Shown here: positions 52,069 to 64,000 of the stretch, piece by piece
Layout: every line of letters begins with the position of its first letter
How positions within the stretch are numbered: position 1 is the stretch's first letter
NCBI RefSeq assembly: GCF_006716305.1
Contig: NZ_VFOU01000003.1
Coordinates: 1 to 64,000, forward strand
DNA: 64,000 nt
Source of the DNA: Enteractinococcus coprophilus
Lineage (GTDB): Bacteria; Actinomycetota; Actinomycetes; Actinomycetales; Micrococcaceae
Direction of reading: 5' to 3'
The notes under the pieces: generated by a model
The model's input: only the letters and a program-made list of their open reading frames with translations
What the model was told of the DNA's origin: nothing
The model's database searches: none
Made by a program: the position numbers and the translations under genes

Positions 52069-52334
52069 TATTCTCCGTCCAGAATCGCAGGGACCATGAA
52101 TTGTCCGTCTTGTGCTTCAGGAGCACCGGACAGGGCTTGTTCGTTGGTCAACTCGTTGGCGACCACGTCGTCGCGGAGCACGTTGTTGACGGGCAGCGGG
52201 TTGACGGTTTCGGCCAGCTGATCATCGGCGGTGACCGCCAGGGATTCGATGATCGGATCGAATTCTGCCGCCAGTTTCTTGCGGTCTTCCTCCGTCAGTG
52301 CTATGTGCGCGGTCGCTGCTATGTTGTCAACCAT
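52068..52334 (-). CDS. gatC: Asp/Glu-tRNA amidotransferase subunit C
   Basis: GatC is the small belt that holds GatA and GatB together. The 88-residue product has AHIALTEEDRKKLAAEFDPI, NPLPVNNVLRDDVV and ALSGAPEAQDGQFMVP, all typical. It is a little short of the usual 95-100 residues, the difference lying in the middle where YVEKL-type sequence normally stands. ATG 52334 has AAAGGAG 5 nt upstream and overlaps the 3' end of a GNAT gene by 16 bp; its TAA overlaps the gatA ATG by one base. Confidence 0.9.
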   Translation of the reverse strand: MVDNIAATAHIALTEEDRKKLAAEFDPIIESLAVTADDQLAETVNPLPVNNVLRDDVVANELTNEQALSGAPEAQDGQFMVPAILDGE

Positions 52335-52860
52335 GAATCTCCTTTACTAGAAGTTGTTGAGTTTAACGGGTGGACGTACACCATGAATGTTTCGAGTCCT
52401 TCTGGGTCTTCCGCAAGACCGGCGGTGTACAAGTTCCAGTCGCGTTCCGGTGCCCGATGAAAGCCCATGGCCTCATACATCGCTTGGGCCGAGGTCATTG
52501 ATGCCATCGTGGTGATCGCGACTCGATCCAATCCTTGGCTCTGTGCCATATCCAAGGCAAATTGCACGAGTGCACGGCCGACACCGCGGCCCTGGTAGTG
52601 CGGGGCAACGGCCAGCATGCGGAATTCACCTTCGTTATCGTATGCCACCTGAGACTTCTGCGAGCCCGGTGGCACAAAATTGACGGCACCGGCTATGGCA
52701 CCGTCGACTTCGGCGACGTACAGACCGTCCTGCCTGGCCGCCATATCGACAAGGGTTTGCGCATACGACGAGTTCGGATCGATATGTCCGGCCGTCACAT
52801 ATGCTGCCGTGGTCAATTCGCGCACAGCCACAAAGTCGTCGGGTGTTGCGAGTCGGATCG

Positions 52861-52867
<7 letters not shown>
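52319..52867 (-). CDS. GNAT-family N-acetyltransferase
   Basis: A 182-residue acetyltransferase: TIRLATPDDFVAVRELT at the start, GLYVAEVDGAIAGAVNFV, EFRMLAVAPHYQGRGVGRAL (acetyl-CoA loop) and YEAMGFHRAPERDWNLY. Substrate unknown. I chose TTG 52867, with GGAG 8 nt upstream, because homology begins there; its codon overlaps the last codons of the inositol-monophosphatase gene. Its 3' end overlaps gatC. It is thus locked into the ligA-to-gatB chain. Confidence 0.82.
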
Positions 52868-56864
<3,997 letters not shown>

Positions 56865-56865
<1 letters not shown>

Positions 56866-58022
56866 CAGTCAACCTCGATTCCATCTCCGGCACCACGTAG
56901 GAGCATTGACGGATTGATAAGTCCAAATCCCCTCACTGACTGCGGTGGCTGTGGAATTAAAATATACCGTTCATCGTCAGCCAATACATTGGCCGTGAGT
57001 TGGTCGACCAGGACGGTTCCTGGATCGGCTAGGGCGGTCAGGCGGGCGGCGAGGTTGACCGTGGGCCCGTAAATATCTCCCAGACGCGACAAGACTCGGC
57101 CCCACACCACGGATACTCGAGCCGATGGTAACACGGGGTCTTCGCTGAGGGCTTGCGACAGGGCCAGGGCAATGTCGGCGCCGGCTTCTGGTGTTTCGGC
57201 GTTGAACAATACTTCATCGCCCACCGTTTTCACTAGGTGACCCCCGCCGACGGCGATGATCTCGGCACAGGTTTGCTCAAAACGCTGCACCATTTGAGCC
57301 AGGGTGCGCTCACTCATGGTGCGCGACAGTGCAGTGTAGGACACCATATCGGCAAACCCCACGGCGCGAGCTAATGGTAGTGGGGTGTCATCTTCGGTGC
57401 CGTCACGGCCCTCTTCAGAGGCCGCGAGCCCAGCCTCTACCCTCACGGTCAGTCGCTGCAGCGCCGAATTCAGTTGGCGACGATACGAGTAGGTCACAAC
57501 GTCTTCTAAGGATTCGATCACCGAGGGTAACAGGCGGACGACCTCACGCCGGGCTTCTGGATCACTGAGGCCTTCGGCACTCATCTTGTCTTCGACCAGT
57601 GCCTCAATCTGCCAAACGACCATCCGATCAGTCATCTGCCCAATGGAACGGGCAATTGAGATCGCTGTTTCTTCGTTGAGGACATCTTCGCGCACAAGCT
57701 CGACGATCGTGGCCATTGCGGCCACGTCTTGTTTCGTGAAGACTTTCTCGTCGGCTTTGATATTTGGAAAGCCCATGGCGCGCCAGATTTTGCGGGCTGA
57801 AACGACCGAGACTCCCAGCTCTTTTGCTACATCTCGAGGGGTGAGGAGTCGAGGGCCGCCGATCAATTCTTCGTCAAGCACCTTGATCGCTTGGGTCCAG
57901 GACTCCGTAAACGGCTCGGCCTCCCCTAAGTCTGCAGAGCTCCTCGAATCCGGGTGCACCATATCCAAGGGCCGGGTTGGTCTTGAATCGGTCGTCTTGT
58001 CACCGGCTGAGTCGTTGCTCAC
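56865..58022 (-). CDS. Class III adenylate/guanylate cyclase with N-terminal helical HTH-like domain
   Basis: A 385-residue protein. Residues about 58-105 look like a helix-turn-helix (LLTPRDVAKELGVSVVSARK), followed by a helical regulatory segment (about 106-185). The catalytic domain follows with GFADMVSYTALSR (metal-binding Asp), VKTVGDEVLF (second Asp) and YGPTVNLAARLTALADPG (transition-state Arg). The substrate-specifying residues are not decided by eye, so cAMP is likely but not proven. GTG 58022 overlaps the upstream gene's TGA. Probably forms a signalling unit with the PP2C and PH-domain neighbours. Confidence 0.87.
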
Positions 58023-58558
58023 AAGCCCCTACTTTCACTGAGCGAGCCGCTATTGTAGCGGCCATAAGAACCAAAACGTTCCAGATCTACTAGGGTCTGG
58101 AACTCTGTAACTTCTGGGATGTCATGCAACACCCAGGTTTGCCCTCGGGAGTTCATCAGGTGCAAGTCTCCTGATCCCCTTCGACGCTGGCGACGGGTTT
58201 GATAAATCGTCAGCGAAACCAACGAGTGTAACGCCACCCAGTGACGCTTCACGGCAATGGCTCCCAGTTTATGGGCCACCCGGTGGGTCGTAATTTCATA
58301 CCGCGACACGAACCACTGCCATACGGGACGGACCACTGTGAGAAAGATGCCGATGGTGATGAGTCCCAATCCAATCGTAGTGATCGTGGGGGCCGCCGTG
58401 CGCAAAAAACCTGGCAGCGTGTAGCTAGCCATGACCCCGGACAGAAATCCAGCGGCACCGGCCCATAAAATAAAACTCCAAGCAGGACGGATCAGCACCG
58501 ACGGATGCGCGCGGGTACGCACCAATAGGTGTTCACCGGTCACATAATGTGATCGCAT
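58019..58558 (-). CDS. PH-domain (bPH2-type) membrane protein
   Basis: A 179-residue protein with two adjoining hydrophobic segments (PAWSFILWAGAAGFLSGVMAS and TIGLGLITIGIFLTVV) followed by a bPH2-like beta-rich domain: FVSRYEITTHRVAHKLGAIAV, the RQRRRGSGDLHL basic strand and VLHDIPEVTEFQTLV. Function of these proteins is unknown. The stop overlaps the cyclase GTG start, so the two are translationally coupled. ATG 58558 gives MRSHYVTGEHLLVRTRAH at the N-terminus, typical of the family. Confidence 0.85.
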   Translation of the reverse strand: MRSHYVTGEHLLVRTRAHPSVLIRPAWSFILWAGAAGFLSGVMASYTLPGFLRTAAPTITTIGLGLITIGIFLTVVRPVWQWFVSRYEITTHRVAHKLGAIAVKRHWVALHSLVSLTIYQTRRQRRRGSGDLHLMNSRGQTWVLHDIPEVTEFQTLVDLERFGSYGRYNSGSLSESRGL

Positions 58559-58585
58559 GCCACTCCTTGGTCTCGTCCAACCGTT

Positions 58586-59317
58586 TCACGCCGGTCGTAA
58601 ATGTACAATGTCTGCCGCAAAGATCTCTTCGATTGTTTCGCCTTGTATTAATAGGCTACCTGTCTGCCCCAACCCCACGGCGGTCCCAATAATATTTTTA
58701 CCATCCGGCATGATCGCCTTGACCCGTTGACCGATTGTACTCATCGTTGCTTCGAACGATTTCGCTTCGGACTGTGCAATAAAACGCTCTACGGCATCGA
58801 GCAGCCGTCGACGGGCTGCTATGACGAACTCTTGGGCAGCAATATCGACGTCGTAATCCGCGAGTGCACCCGCTCTTTCGTGTCGCGGTCCTCCGGTAAA
58901 CCGTAGATTGGTGCCTACACCAACTACTACAGCATTCGTTTCAGGCAACCACTGGGCTAAGATGCCACACAGTTTCTTGCCATCGGCGTCCAACACATCG
59001 TTGGGCCACTTGACTGCTGCAGGAACGTCAAGCTCACGGAACCATCGCACCAGTGCGTCGGCGACCACCAGAGTCATCATGCTCATCCGTTGGGGTTCAA
59101 CATGTGGCCGCAGCACGATCGACATGGCCGCGGCGGTCCCAGGTGGGGTGTCCCACGTGCGATCCAATCGGCCTCGTCCTGCTGTCTGGTTGTCAGTGGC
59201 GATCACATCCCCGTGTTTGCGCACATGTTCTGACCCAGTGGCGAGGTCTTGTGTCGAGGGGGTTTGATCGATCCAATACACGCCCGGAGCGATCTGCCGA
59301 GGTTCTTCGTGAGCCAC
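58586..59317 (-). CDS. birA: Biotin-[acetyl-CoA-carboxylase] ligase
   Basis: Attaches biotin to the carrier domain of acyl-CoA carboxylases. The 243-residue product lacks a DNA-binding domain, so it is a ligase only. Motifs are the biotinyl-AMP loop [35 protein letters not shown], and the C-terminal [20 protein letters not shown] domain. It is divergent from, and shares a 73-bp promoter region with, the acyl-CoA carboxylase beta gene, a functionally meaningful and common actinobacterial pairing. ATG 59317 has AAGG upstream. Confidence 0.94.
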   Translation of the reverse strand: MAHEEPRQIAPGVYWIDQTPSTQDLATGSEHVRKHGDVIATDNQTAGRGRLDRTWDTPPGTAAAMSIVLRPHVEPQRMSMMTLVVADALVRWFRELDVPAAVKWPNDVLDADGKKLCGILAQWLPETNAVVVGVGTNLRFTGGPRHERAGALADYDVDIAAQEFVIAARRRLLDAVERFIAQSEAKSFEATMSTIGQRVKAIMPDGKNIIGTAVGLGQTGSLLIQGETIEEIFAADIVHLRPA

Positions 59318-59390
59318 CTACTACAACCTTCATTTTAAACAACCGGTAGTATTATCCAGGATACAGGCCATACTCTACTCTGGAGGACCG

Positions 59391-61010
59391 TTGACCAACC
59401 CCGACAAGACTGGTGAGAAGCTGGGCGTTACCACCCCGGATATCACCACCACGGCTGGCAAACTTGAAGACTTTTTCCACCGTCGCGAAGCAGCATTGCT
59501 GCCCACCGGACACGGGCCCGTCGACCGCCAACATGCCAGGGGAAAACAGACCGCACGGGAGCGCATAGATGCGTTGCTAGACGACGGGTCATTTGTAGAG
59601 TTTGATCAATTGCGCACACACCGAACCACCGCGTTTGGCATGGATGCACGCCATCCAGAAGGTGACGGTGTCGTCGCTGGGTATGGCACAATCGATGGCC
59701 GCCACGTCGCCGTCTATGCACAGGACTTCACGGTCTTCGGTGGCTCCCTATCGAAAGTCAATGGCGAAAAGATCGTCAAGACACAAGAATTTGCTGCGAC
59801 CAACGGCTTCCCGCTCATTGCCATTAATGACGGCGGCGGGGCACGCATTCAAGAAGGCGTCGACTCGCTGGCGATGTTTGCCGATATCTTCCGCAACAAT
59901 GTCATGGCCTCGGGTGTGGTCCCTCAGATTTCGATCATCATGGGCCCGGCCGCCGGTGGTGCCGCTTATTCCCCCGCCCTGACTGACTTCGTGGTCATGG
60001 TCGATCAGACGTCGCACATGTTCATTACTGGCCCGGACGTCATTAAGTCGGTCACGGGTGAAGAAGTCGATATGGAGACCCTTGGCGGGGCCCGCCAGCA
60101 TAATGAGACCTCGGGTACAGCAGCCTATATGGCCACCGATGAACAAGATGCTTTCAGCTGGGTGTCTGAATTGCTGGACTATCTGCCAGCTCATAACTTT
60201 ATTACCCAGGAATCGACCTTTCAGCAGGACCTGGAAACCAGTGTCGAAGACCTGGCTCTCGATACCCTCATTCCCGACTCCGCGAACCAGCCCTATGACA
60301 TGTTGCAGATCATCGCTGCGATCGTGGATGACGGTGCGCTGTTACAAATCCAAGAACGCTATGCGCCCAATGTCATCGTGGGTTTGAGCCGGATCGAAGG
60401 CCGCACCGTCGGAATTGTTGCTAACCAGCCATCACAGCTTGCCGGCACCTTGGATATCGCCGCTTCGGAGAAAGCCGCCCGATTTGTGCGGTTCTGTGAC
60501 GCATTCAGCATCCCCATTGTCACGCTCGTCGATGTCCCTGGGTTCCTGCCCGGGGTGGACCAGGAACATTCCGGAATCATTCGCCGTGGTGCAAAACTCA
60601 TCTACGCGTACGCCGAAGCGACGGTCCCAAAGATTACCGTCATCACCCGCAAAGCCTTCGGTGGCGCGTACATTGTGATGGGTTCCAAGAAGTTGGGCGC
60701 GGATCTCAATCTCGCGTGGCCAACAGCCCAGATCGGTGTGATGGGAGCCCAGGGCGCGGTCAATATCCTGTATCGACGCGATCTGGCCGCCGTAGAAGAA
60801 AACGGTGGCGACGTCGAAGCACGTCGCGCTGAGTTAATCGAAGACTATGAAACCGCTTTGCTCAACCCGTACGAAGCCGCCGACTCGGGGTACATTGATG
60901 CCGTTATTGCCCCATCAGAAACTCGAGCCCAGGTGGTTCGAGCACTGCGCGCCACGGTAGCCAAACGTGAATCCCGCCCTGCTCGCAAACATGGAAATAT
61001 CCCACTATGA
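59391..61010 (+). CDS. Acyl-CoA carboxylase beta subunit (propionyl/acetyl-CoA type)
   Basis: Carboxyltransferase subunit that moves CO2 from biotin to acyl-CoA, giving malonyl- or methylmalonyl-CoA. The 539-residue product has both crotonase-like halves: [68 protein letters not shown], then [39 protein letters not shown] and [17 protein letters not shown]. The start is TTG 59391, with GGAGG 4 nt upstream. It is followed by the epsilon gene, overlapping by 4 bp. Acyl specificity is not fixed by sequence alone. Confidence 0.93.
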   Translation: MTNPDKTGEKLGVTTPDITTTAGKLEDFFHRREAALLPTGHGPVDRQHARGKQTARERIDALLDDGSFVEFDQLRTHRTTAFGMDARHPEGDGVVAGYGTIDGRHVAVYAQDFTVFGGSLSKVNGEKIVKTQEFAATNGFPLIAINDGGGARIQEGVDSLAMFADIFRNNVMASGVVPQISIIMGPAAGGAAYSPALTDFVVMVDQTSHMFITGPDVIKSVTGEEVDMETLGGARQHNETSGTAAYMATDEQDAFSWVSELLDYLPAHNFITQESTFQQDLETSVEDLALDTLIPDSANQPYDMLQIIAAIVDDGALLQIQERYAPNVIVGLSRIEGRTVGIVANQPSQLAGTLDIAASEKAARFVRFCDAFSIPIVTLVDVPGFLPGVDQEHSGIIRRGAKLIYAYAEATVPKITVITRKAFGGAYIVMGSKKLGADLNLAWPTAQIGVMGAQGAVNILYRRDLAAVEENGGDVEARRAELIEDYETALLNPYEAADSGYIDAVIAPSETRAQVVRALRATVAKRESRPARKHGNIPL

Positions 61011-61210
61011 CCCAACCTGAATCAACCGGTATCAAAGTTCATGGCACCGCGCTGTCAGAGGAGGAAACGGCAGCGCTGCTGACCGTCATTAACACCCAGT
61101 TAGTGGAATTGCCTCCACCTGAACCGCCGGTGGATTATTCAACGCGTAATCGCGTGATGTCGACATGGCATTCTGATCCCGGCTGGCGTACCCTGCCGCG
61201 AGGCTACTAG
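61007..61210 (+). CDS. Acyl-CoA carboxylase epsilon subunit
   Basis: A 67-residue protein resembling AccE/PccE, the small subunit that stimulates and helps assemble actinobacterial acyl-CoA carboxylases. Seen are the N-terminal [20 protein letters not shown] helix and the C-terminal [16 protein letters not shown] with the conserved W-x6-W pattern. The ATG overlaps the beta-subunit stop (ATGA), showing translational coupling. A stem-loop follows the stop. The alpha (biotin carboxylase) gene is not in this window. Confidence 0.87.
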   Translation: MTQPESTGIKVHGTALSEEETAALLTVINTQLVELPPPEPPVDYSTRNRVMSTWHSDPGWRTLPRGY

Positions 61211-61220
61211 ACACCACCAA

Positions 61221-61261
61221 ATAGACCTCGGTTCCACCCTGCTGGTGAAGCCGAGGTCTAT
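61221..61261. terminator. Stem-loop between accE and gluD
   Basis: ATAGACCTCGG pairs exactly with CCGAGGTCTAT (11 bp); the 19-nt loop can form an inner CACC/GGTG stem. It lies between converging genes, so it probably stops transcription from both sides, though T-tracts are short. Confidence 0.68.
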
Positions 61262-61275
61262 TGCGTTGGTACTGT

Positions 61276-62211
61276 TTATTTTCGTTTGTCCTGTTGAATA
61301 ATTGCTTGCGCCCTTGTCTCAGTGGCTTCGTCCTCGACCGTATCCCCAGCGATGGGAGCGATCCCAGGAATCCCGACCTCGGTAACACCTGAGGTTCGTG
61401 AACTGAGGCGTCGTGACAACATTTGCGCCAGCTGTACCAAGAGCGAATTGATGATGATAAAAATGATGGCCGCTACTACCAGTGCCTGCATGATGTTGCC
61501 ATAACCTGCCCCCAGGTGCCGCGAGTAGCGCAACAACTCCGAAAATCCGATGATGTAGCCTAGCGCCGAGTCTTTCAGAATGATGACGAACTGCGAAACC
61601 AACGATGGCAACATCGCAACTAAGGCCTGCGGAACTTCCACATAGCGTAAAGATTTCGTGGTGGTCATGCCCACTGCGAGTGCTGCTTCGCGCTGGCCGG
61701 CGGGCAGTGAGCGCACACCGGCGCGAACAAGTTCAGCAATGACCGCTCCGTTATAGAGTGTCAGGGCTACGATGACCGCATAGTAGGCCGAGTTGCGTGG
61801 GTCAATAACGTTTGAGAGGTACTGAGAGAAAAAGAAGTGCAGGAACACCATCAGTACCAGAACCGGTACGGCACGAAAGAATTCCACGATCACCATAGAG
61901 ATCCATCTCAGGATACGCACTGGTGCTAATCGCAAAAAACCGAAGAACAGTCCAAAAACAACTGATGACACCACGGCGATGGCAGCAGCCTGGAGGGTGA
62001 ATGTGAGGCCTGGCAGTAAGTAGTTCACCCAGGCATTGGTATTAATAGCGTTCCACCACAGGTGCGGACTCATCTGTCCTTGGGCGGCTAACGCCTGATA
62101 GACCCAGACTAAGACGCCGATGACGATCAACGCCACAAGGATATTCAAGATCGTGATGATACGGCGAGAACGTGGGCCTGGCGCATCAAAGAGAACGTAT
62201 TGAGTACTCAT
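61276..62211 (-). CDS. gluD: Amino-acid ABC transporter permease (GluD-like)
   Basis: One of two permeases of a polar-amino-acid importer. The 311-residue product has an N-terminal helix, a periplasmic loop (QGQMSPHLWWNAINTNAW), then the His/Glu-type permease domain with FTLQAAAIAVVSSVVFG, EFFRAVPVLVLM, and the EAA coupling loop PAGQREAALAVGMTTTKSLR, plus an unusually long polar C-terminus. ATG 62211 overlaps the gluC stop by 4 bp. With gluB and gluC it forms a glutamate/glutamine-type uptake system by actinobacterial gene order; the amino acid carried is inferred. Confidence 0.9.
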   Translation of the reverse strand: MSTQYVLFDAPGPRSRRIITILNILVALIVIGVLVWVYQALAAQGQMSPHLWWNAINTNAWVNYLLPGLTFTLQAAAIAVVSSVVFGLFFGFLRLAPVRILRWISMVIVEFFRAVPVLVLMVFLHFFFSQYLSNVIDPRNSAYYAVIVALTLYNGAVIAELVRAGVRSLPAGQREAALAVGMTTTKSLRYVEVPQALVAMLPSLVSQFVIILKDSALGYIIGFSELLRYSRHLGAGYGNIMQALVVAAIIFIIINSLLVQLAQMLSRRLSSRTSGVTEVGIPGIAPIAGDTVEDEATETRAQAIIQQDKRK

Positions 62212-62882
62212 CGTGTTACCGCCAATCTTTCAGATAGCCACGTCGTCAGCAGGCCGACTGGAATCACGATCAAGCTAAAGCCAATTGCAATGATCAAGAA
62301 GATTGCGACCATGAGGTTTGGGTTGAATTCGATCATGGTGCGCATGATGCCCGACGCCTCCATGACTGATGCGGCTGCGGCGACGGTGGTGTTTTTGATC
62401 AGAGCGATCAGTGTGTTGCCAATGGGGGTGATCGCTCCGCGCAGTGCTTGCGGGATGATGATGAGTCGGGCGGCCGCAAAAAATCCCAGACCAATGGATC
62501 GGGCTGCTTCTGCTTGCCCAAGAGGGACGGTATTGACTCCGGAACGGATAGCCTCGGCAAAGAAGGGGGCATGATAGATCGATAATGCAATGGTTGCCAG
62601 CATGAAGAAGTTGGTATCAAAGTCTGGGTGCATATTAATTTGCAGCTGACCCCAAAAGATGAGGACTCCCATCACGACAAGCACTGTCAACGGGATATTT
62701 CTTACCAGGTTGATGAATGCCCCGCTGAGCCAGCTCATGGAGCGTACCGGTGAGATACGGAACAGCGCGAGTATGACCCCGAGGGTGAAGGCAAATATTG
62801 CAGAGAAGAAAGCCAGTTTCAGGTTGGCCCAAAATCCTTCCCAGATTGGATATTGCTCAAAGAGAAAGAGAATATCTTCCAT
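62208..62882 (-). CDS. gluC: Amino-acid ABC transporter permease (GluC-like)
   Basis: Partner permease of 224 residues: NLKLAFFSAIFAFTLGVILA, the INLVRNIPLTVLVVMGVL start of the core, and the EAA loop PLGQAEAARSIGLGFFAAAR, then IGNTLIALIKNTTVAAAASV. About five membrane segments. It starts at ATG 62882, 127 bp after gluB, with an intervening hairpin that may let gluB be expressed at a higher level than the permeases. It overlaps gluD. Confidence 0.92.
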   Translation of the reverse strand: MEDILFLFEQYPIWEGFWANLKLAFFSAIFAFTLGVILALFRISPVRSMSWLSGAFINLVRNIPLTVLVVMGVLIFWGQLQINMHPDFDTNFFMLATIALSIYHAPFFAEAIRSGVNTVPLGQAEAARSIGLGFFAAARLIIIPQALRGAITPIGNTLIALIKNTTVAAAASVMEASGIMRTMIEFNPNLMVAIFLIIAIGFSLIVIPVGLLTTWLSERLAVTR

Positions 62883-62930
62883 AGTCCCCTGCCTGGTGTG
62901 GTGAGGTGGTGGGTGCTGTGGTGCTCAGGG

Positions 62931-62963
62931 TTCGGCACCTGCTCACACTTGAGAGGTGCCGAA
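62931..62963 (-). promoter_or_regulatory. Intercistronic hairpin between gluB and gluC
   Basis: TTCGGCACCT pairs exactly with AGGTGCCGAA (10 bp, 13-nt loop), extended by GG/CC-like flanks. No T-run follows on the minus strand. Such hairpins after binding-protein genes often stabilise the upstream mRNA or cause partial termination. Confidence 0.6.
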
Positions 62964-63009
62964 TCCTTTATGCCCAGTTTGTGGCGTGTAGCCGGTGCGG
63001 GGCATTGGG

Positions 63010-63879
63010 TTATTCGCCGCAGGTGACAAGCTCAATATTGTCATTGAGCTCGGCGTTGGCTTCATAGTCGACGCCTTCGGTGTTGGCTGCCAGCAGTTCG
63101 TCGATGGTGCCATCGTCTTGCAGTTTCTGGATGGCTTCGTTGACTTGTTCACAGGTTTCGACGTCGCCTTCGGGAAGACCTACGCCGTAGGGTTCTTCGG
63201 TGAAGGGGCTGCCGACGACTTTGAATTCGCCTGCGTATTCATCGGAGGCTGCCAGGCCCGCCAGGATGATGTCGTCGGTGGTCACGGCGTCAACCTGACC
63301 GGATTGTAAGAATGTCAGGCACTCGCTGTACCCATCTTGTTCGACGAGCTCTACTTCATCGGCATACATGTCGCGGACGTTTTGAGCCGGAGTCGAACCA
63401 GTCACGGAACACAGGTTGCGGCCGTTGAGATCTTCTGGACCTTTAATGTCGTTTTCGTCGGTACGAACGAGAATATCTTGACCCGCCATAAAGTACGGTC
63501 CCGCGAAGTCGACGCGCTCGTCGCGTTCATCGGTAATCGAGTAGGTTGCAAAGATCATATCGACCTGACCGTTTTCCAGCATGTTTTCACGCTGCGGCGT
63601 TGGTGATTCCACCCACTCGATCTGGTCCTCTTGGTATCCCATTTCTGCCAGGACTGCTTTGGCGACGTCGACGTCGAAGCCGGTTGGCGGGTTATTGCCT
63701 TCCCGGAATCCCAGTCCGGGCTGGTCGTATTTGATACCTACGGTGACACTGCCGCCACCACCGCCACCGCCCGCAGCGTCATCTTCGGCGGTATCTTCCG
63801 TGGCCCCCGGAGAGCAGGCCGATAGAACAAGCAGGCCGGCTGCGCCAAGTGCTGTGATTTTCATCCAAGGTGTCTTCAT
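63010..63879 (-). CDS. gluB: Amino-acid ABC transporter substrate-binding lipoprotein (GluB-like)
   Basis: Captures the amino acid outside the membrane. The 289-residue product has a lipoprotein signal ending LLVLSAC (Cys22), a Gly-rich linker, then the SBP_bac_3 domain: VTVGIKYDQPGLGFREG, GFDVDVAKAVLAEMGY, WVESPTPQRENMLENGQVDM, ATYSITDERDERVDFAGPY, and GPEDLNGRNLCSVTGSTPA. The EDQIEW and DIILAG parts suit a glutamate/polar amino-acid binder, which is not proven. ATG 63879 lies 44 bp after the ATPase gene stop. Confidence 0.92.
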   Translation of the reverse strand: MKTPWMKITALGAAGLLVLSACSPGATEDTAEDDAAGGGGGGGSVTVGIKYDQPGLGFREGNNPPTGFDVDVAKAVLAEMGYQEDQIEWVESPTPQRENMLENGQVDMIFATYSITDERDERVDFAGPYFMAGQDILVRTDENDIKGPEDLNGRNLCSVTGSTPAQNVRDMYADEVELVEQDGYSECLTFLQSGQVDAVTTDDIILAGLAASDEYAGEFKVVGSPFTEEPYGVGLPEGDVETCEQVNEAIQKLQDDGTIDELLAANTEGVDYEANAELNDNIELVTCGE

Positions 63880-63923
63880 GGTGAGTACCTTTCAGTGTGT
63901 GTAATGAATTGTGATGTGAGGTG

Positions 63924-64000
63924 TTACTCGGTCAGAATCTTCGATAGGAAGTCTTTAGCTCGACTGGTTTCGGGACCTGTGAAGAATTTCTCCGGTGTGG
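63924..64000 (-). CDS. gluA: Amino-acid ABC transporter ATP-binding protein, C-terminal fragment (window edge)
   Basis: Only the last 25 codons are inside the window; on the minus strand they read TPEKFFTGPETSRAKDFLSK and end ILTE before TAA at 63924-63926. This matches the conserved FFTNP-x-RAKDFL ending of GluA/GlnQ-type ATPases. The rest of the gene lies to the right. Its position upstream of gluB completes a gluABCD operon. Confidence 0.85.
   Translation of the reverse strand, partial: TPEKFFTGPETSRAKDFLSKILTE

Overview
The window looks like chromosome of a moderate-GC Micrococcales actinobacterium, tentatively a Micrococcaceae relative such as Yaniella or Enteractinococcus (a guess from gene content, not a search). 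Supporting signs are the rpsB-tsf-pyrH-frr block with a divergent M23 peptidase gene, a glyS/dusB/dgt/dnaG neighbourhood, birA beside acyl-CoA carboxylase beta and epsilon genes, gluABCD, an actinobacterial SAM-IV riboswitch before metY, and many GTG/TTG or apparently leaderless starts.

Layout. 1-4813 (minus): translation block frr, pyrH, tsf, rpsB, plus a second full-length rpsB copy whose product carries a C-terminal acidic PepSY-like region. 4989-10302: M23 peptidase, two GT4 glycosyltransferases flanking a CAU tRNA, a CDP-alcohol phosphatidyltransferase, a Holin-X-like membrane protein and a DUF503 protein. 10581-18419: tRNA-Asn, two related lipoproteins (one with PepSY-like repeats, one with only an acidic repeat tail), dnaG, two translationally coupled sirtuins, dgt, dusB. 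18633-30642: flavin monooxygenase-like protein, two acyl-CoA synthetases, and a valine/fatty-acid catabolic cluster (thiolase, SDR, enoyl-CoA hydratase, mmsB, HIBYL-CoA hydrolase, mmsA) with a 27-bp palindrome just upstream of mmsA. 30873-41509: mixed housekeeping and accessory genes, a decayed sulfatase fragment, and metX-metY under a SAM-IV riboswitch. 41654-49236: a baeRF3-type protein, VOC proteins, a cutA copy broken by one stop codon, membrane proteins, a Rid protein with an overlapping tail, a phosphotransferase-like gene and a FAD oxidoreductase. 49319-58558 (minus): a densely packed chain PH domain - class III cyclase - PP2C - ligA - inositol monophosphatase - GNAT - gatC - gatA - gatB. 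58586-64000: birA, acyl-CoA carboxylase beta/epsilon, and a GluABCD-type amino-acid ABC transporter running off the right edge.

The most unusual points are: (1) a uS2 paralogue fused to a PepSY-like module that closely matches a lipoprotein encoded about 9 kb away; (2) a GatA that has lost all three catalytic residues of the amidase family while staying in an intact gatCAB operon; (3) a one-codon nonsense cutA; (4) a recurring TANNNT-like hexamer placed 6-7 nt before ATG, suggesting a class of leaderless genes. Functional assignments rest on recognition of sequence motifs and family resemblance; no search was run.
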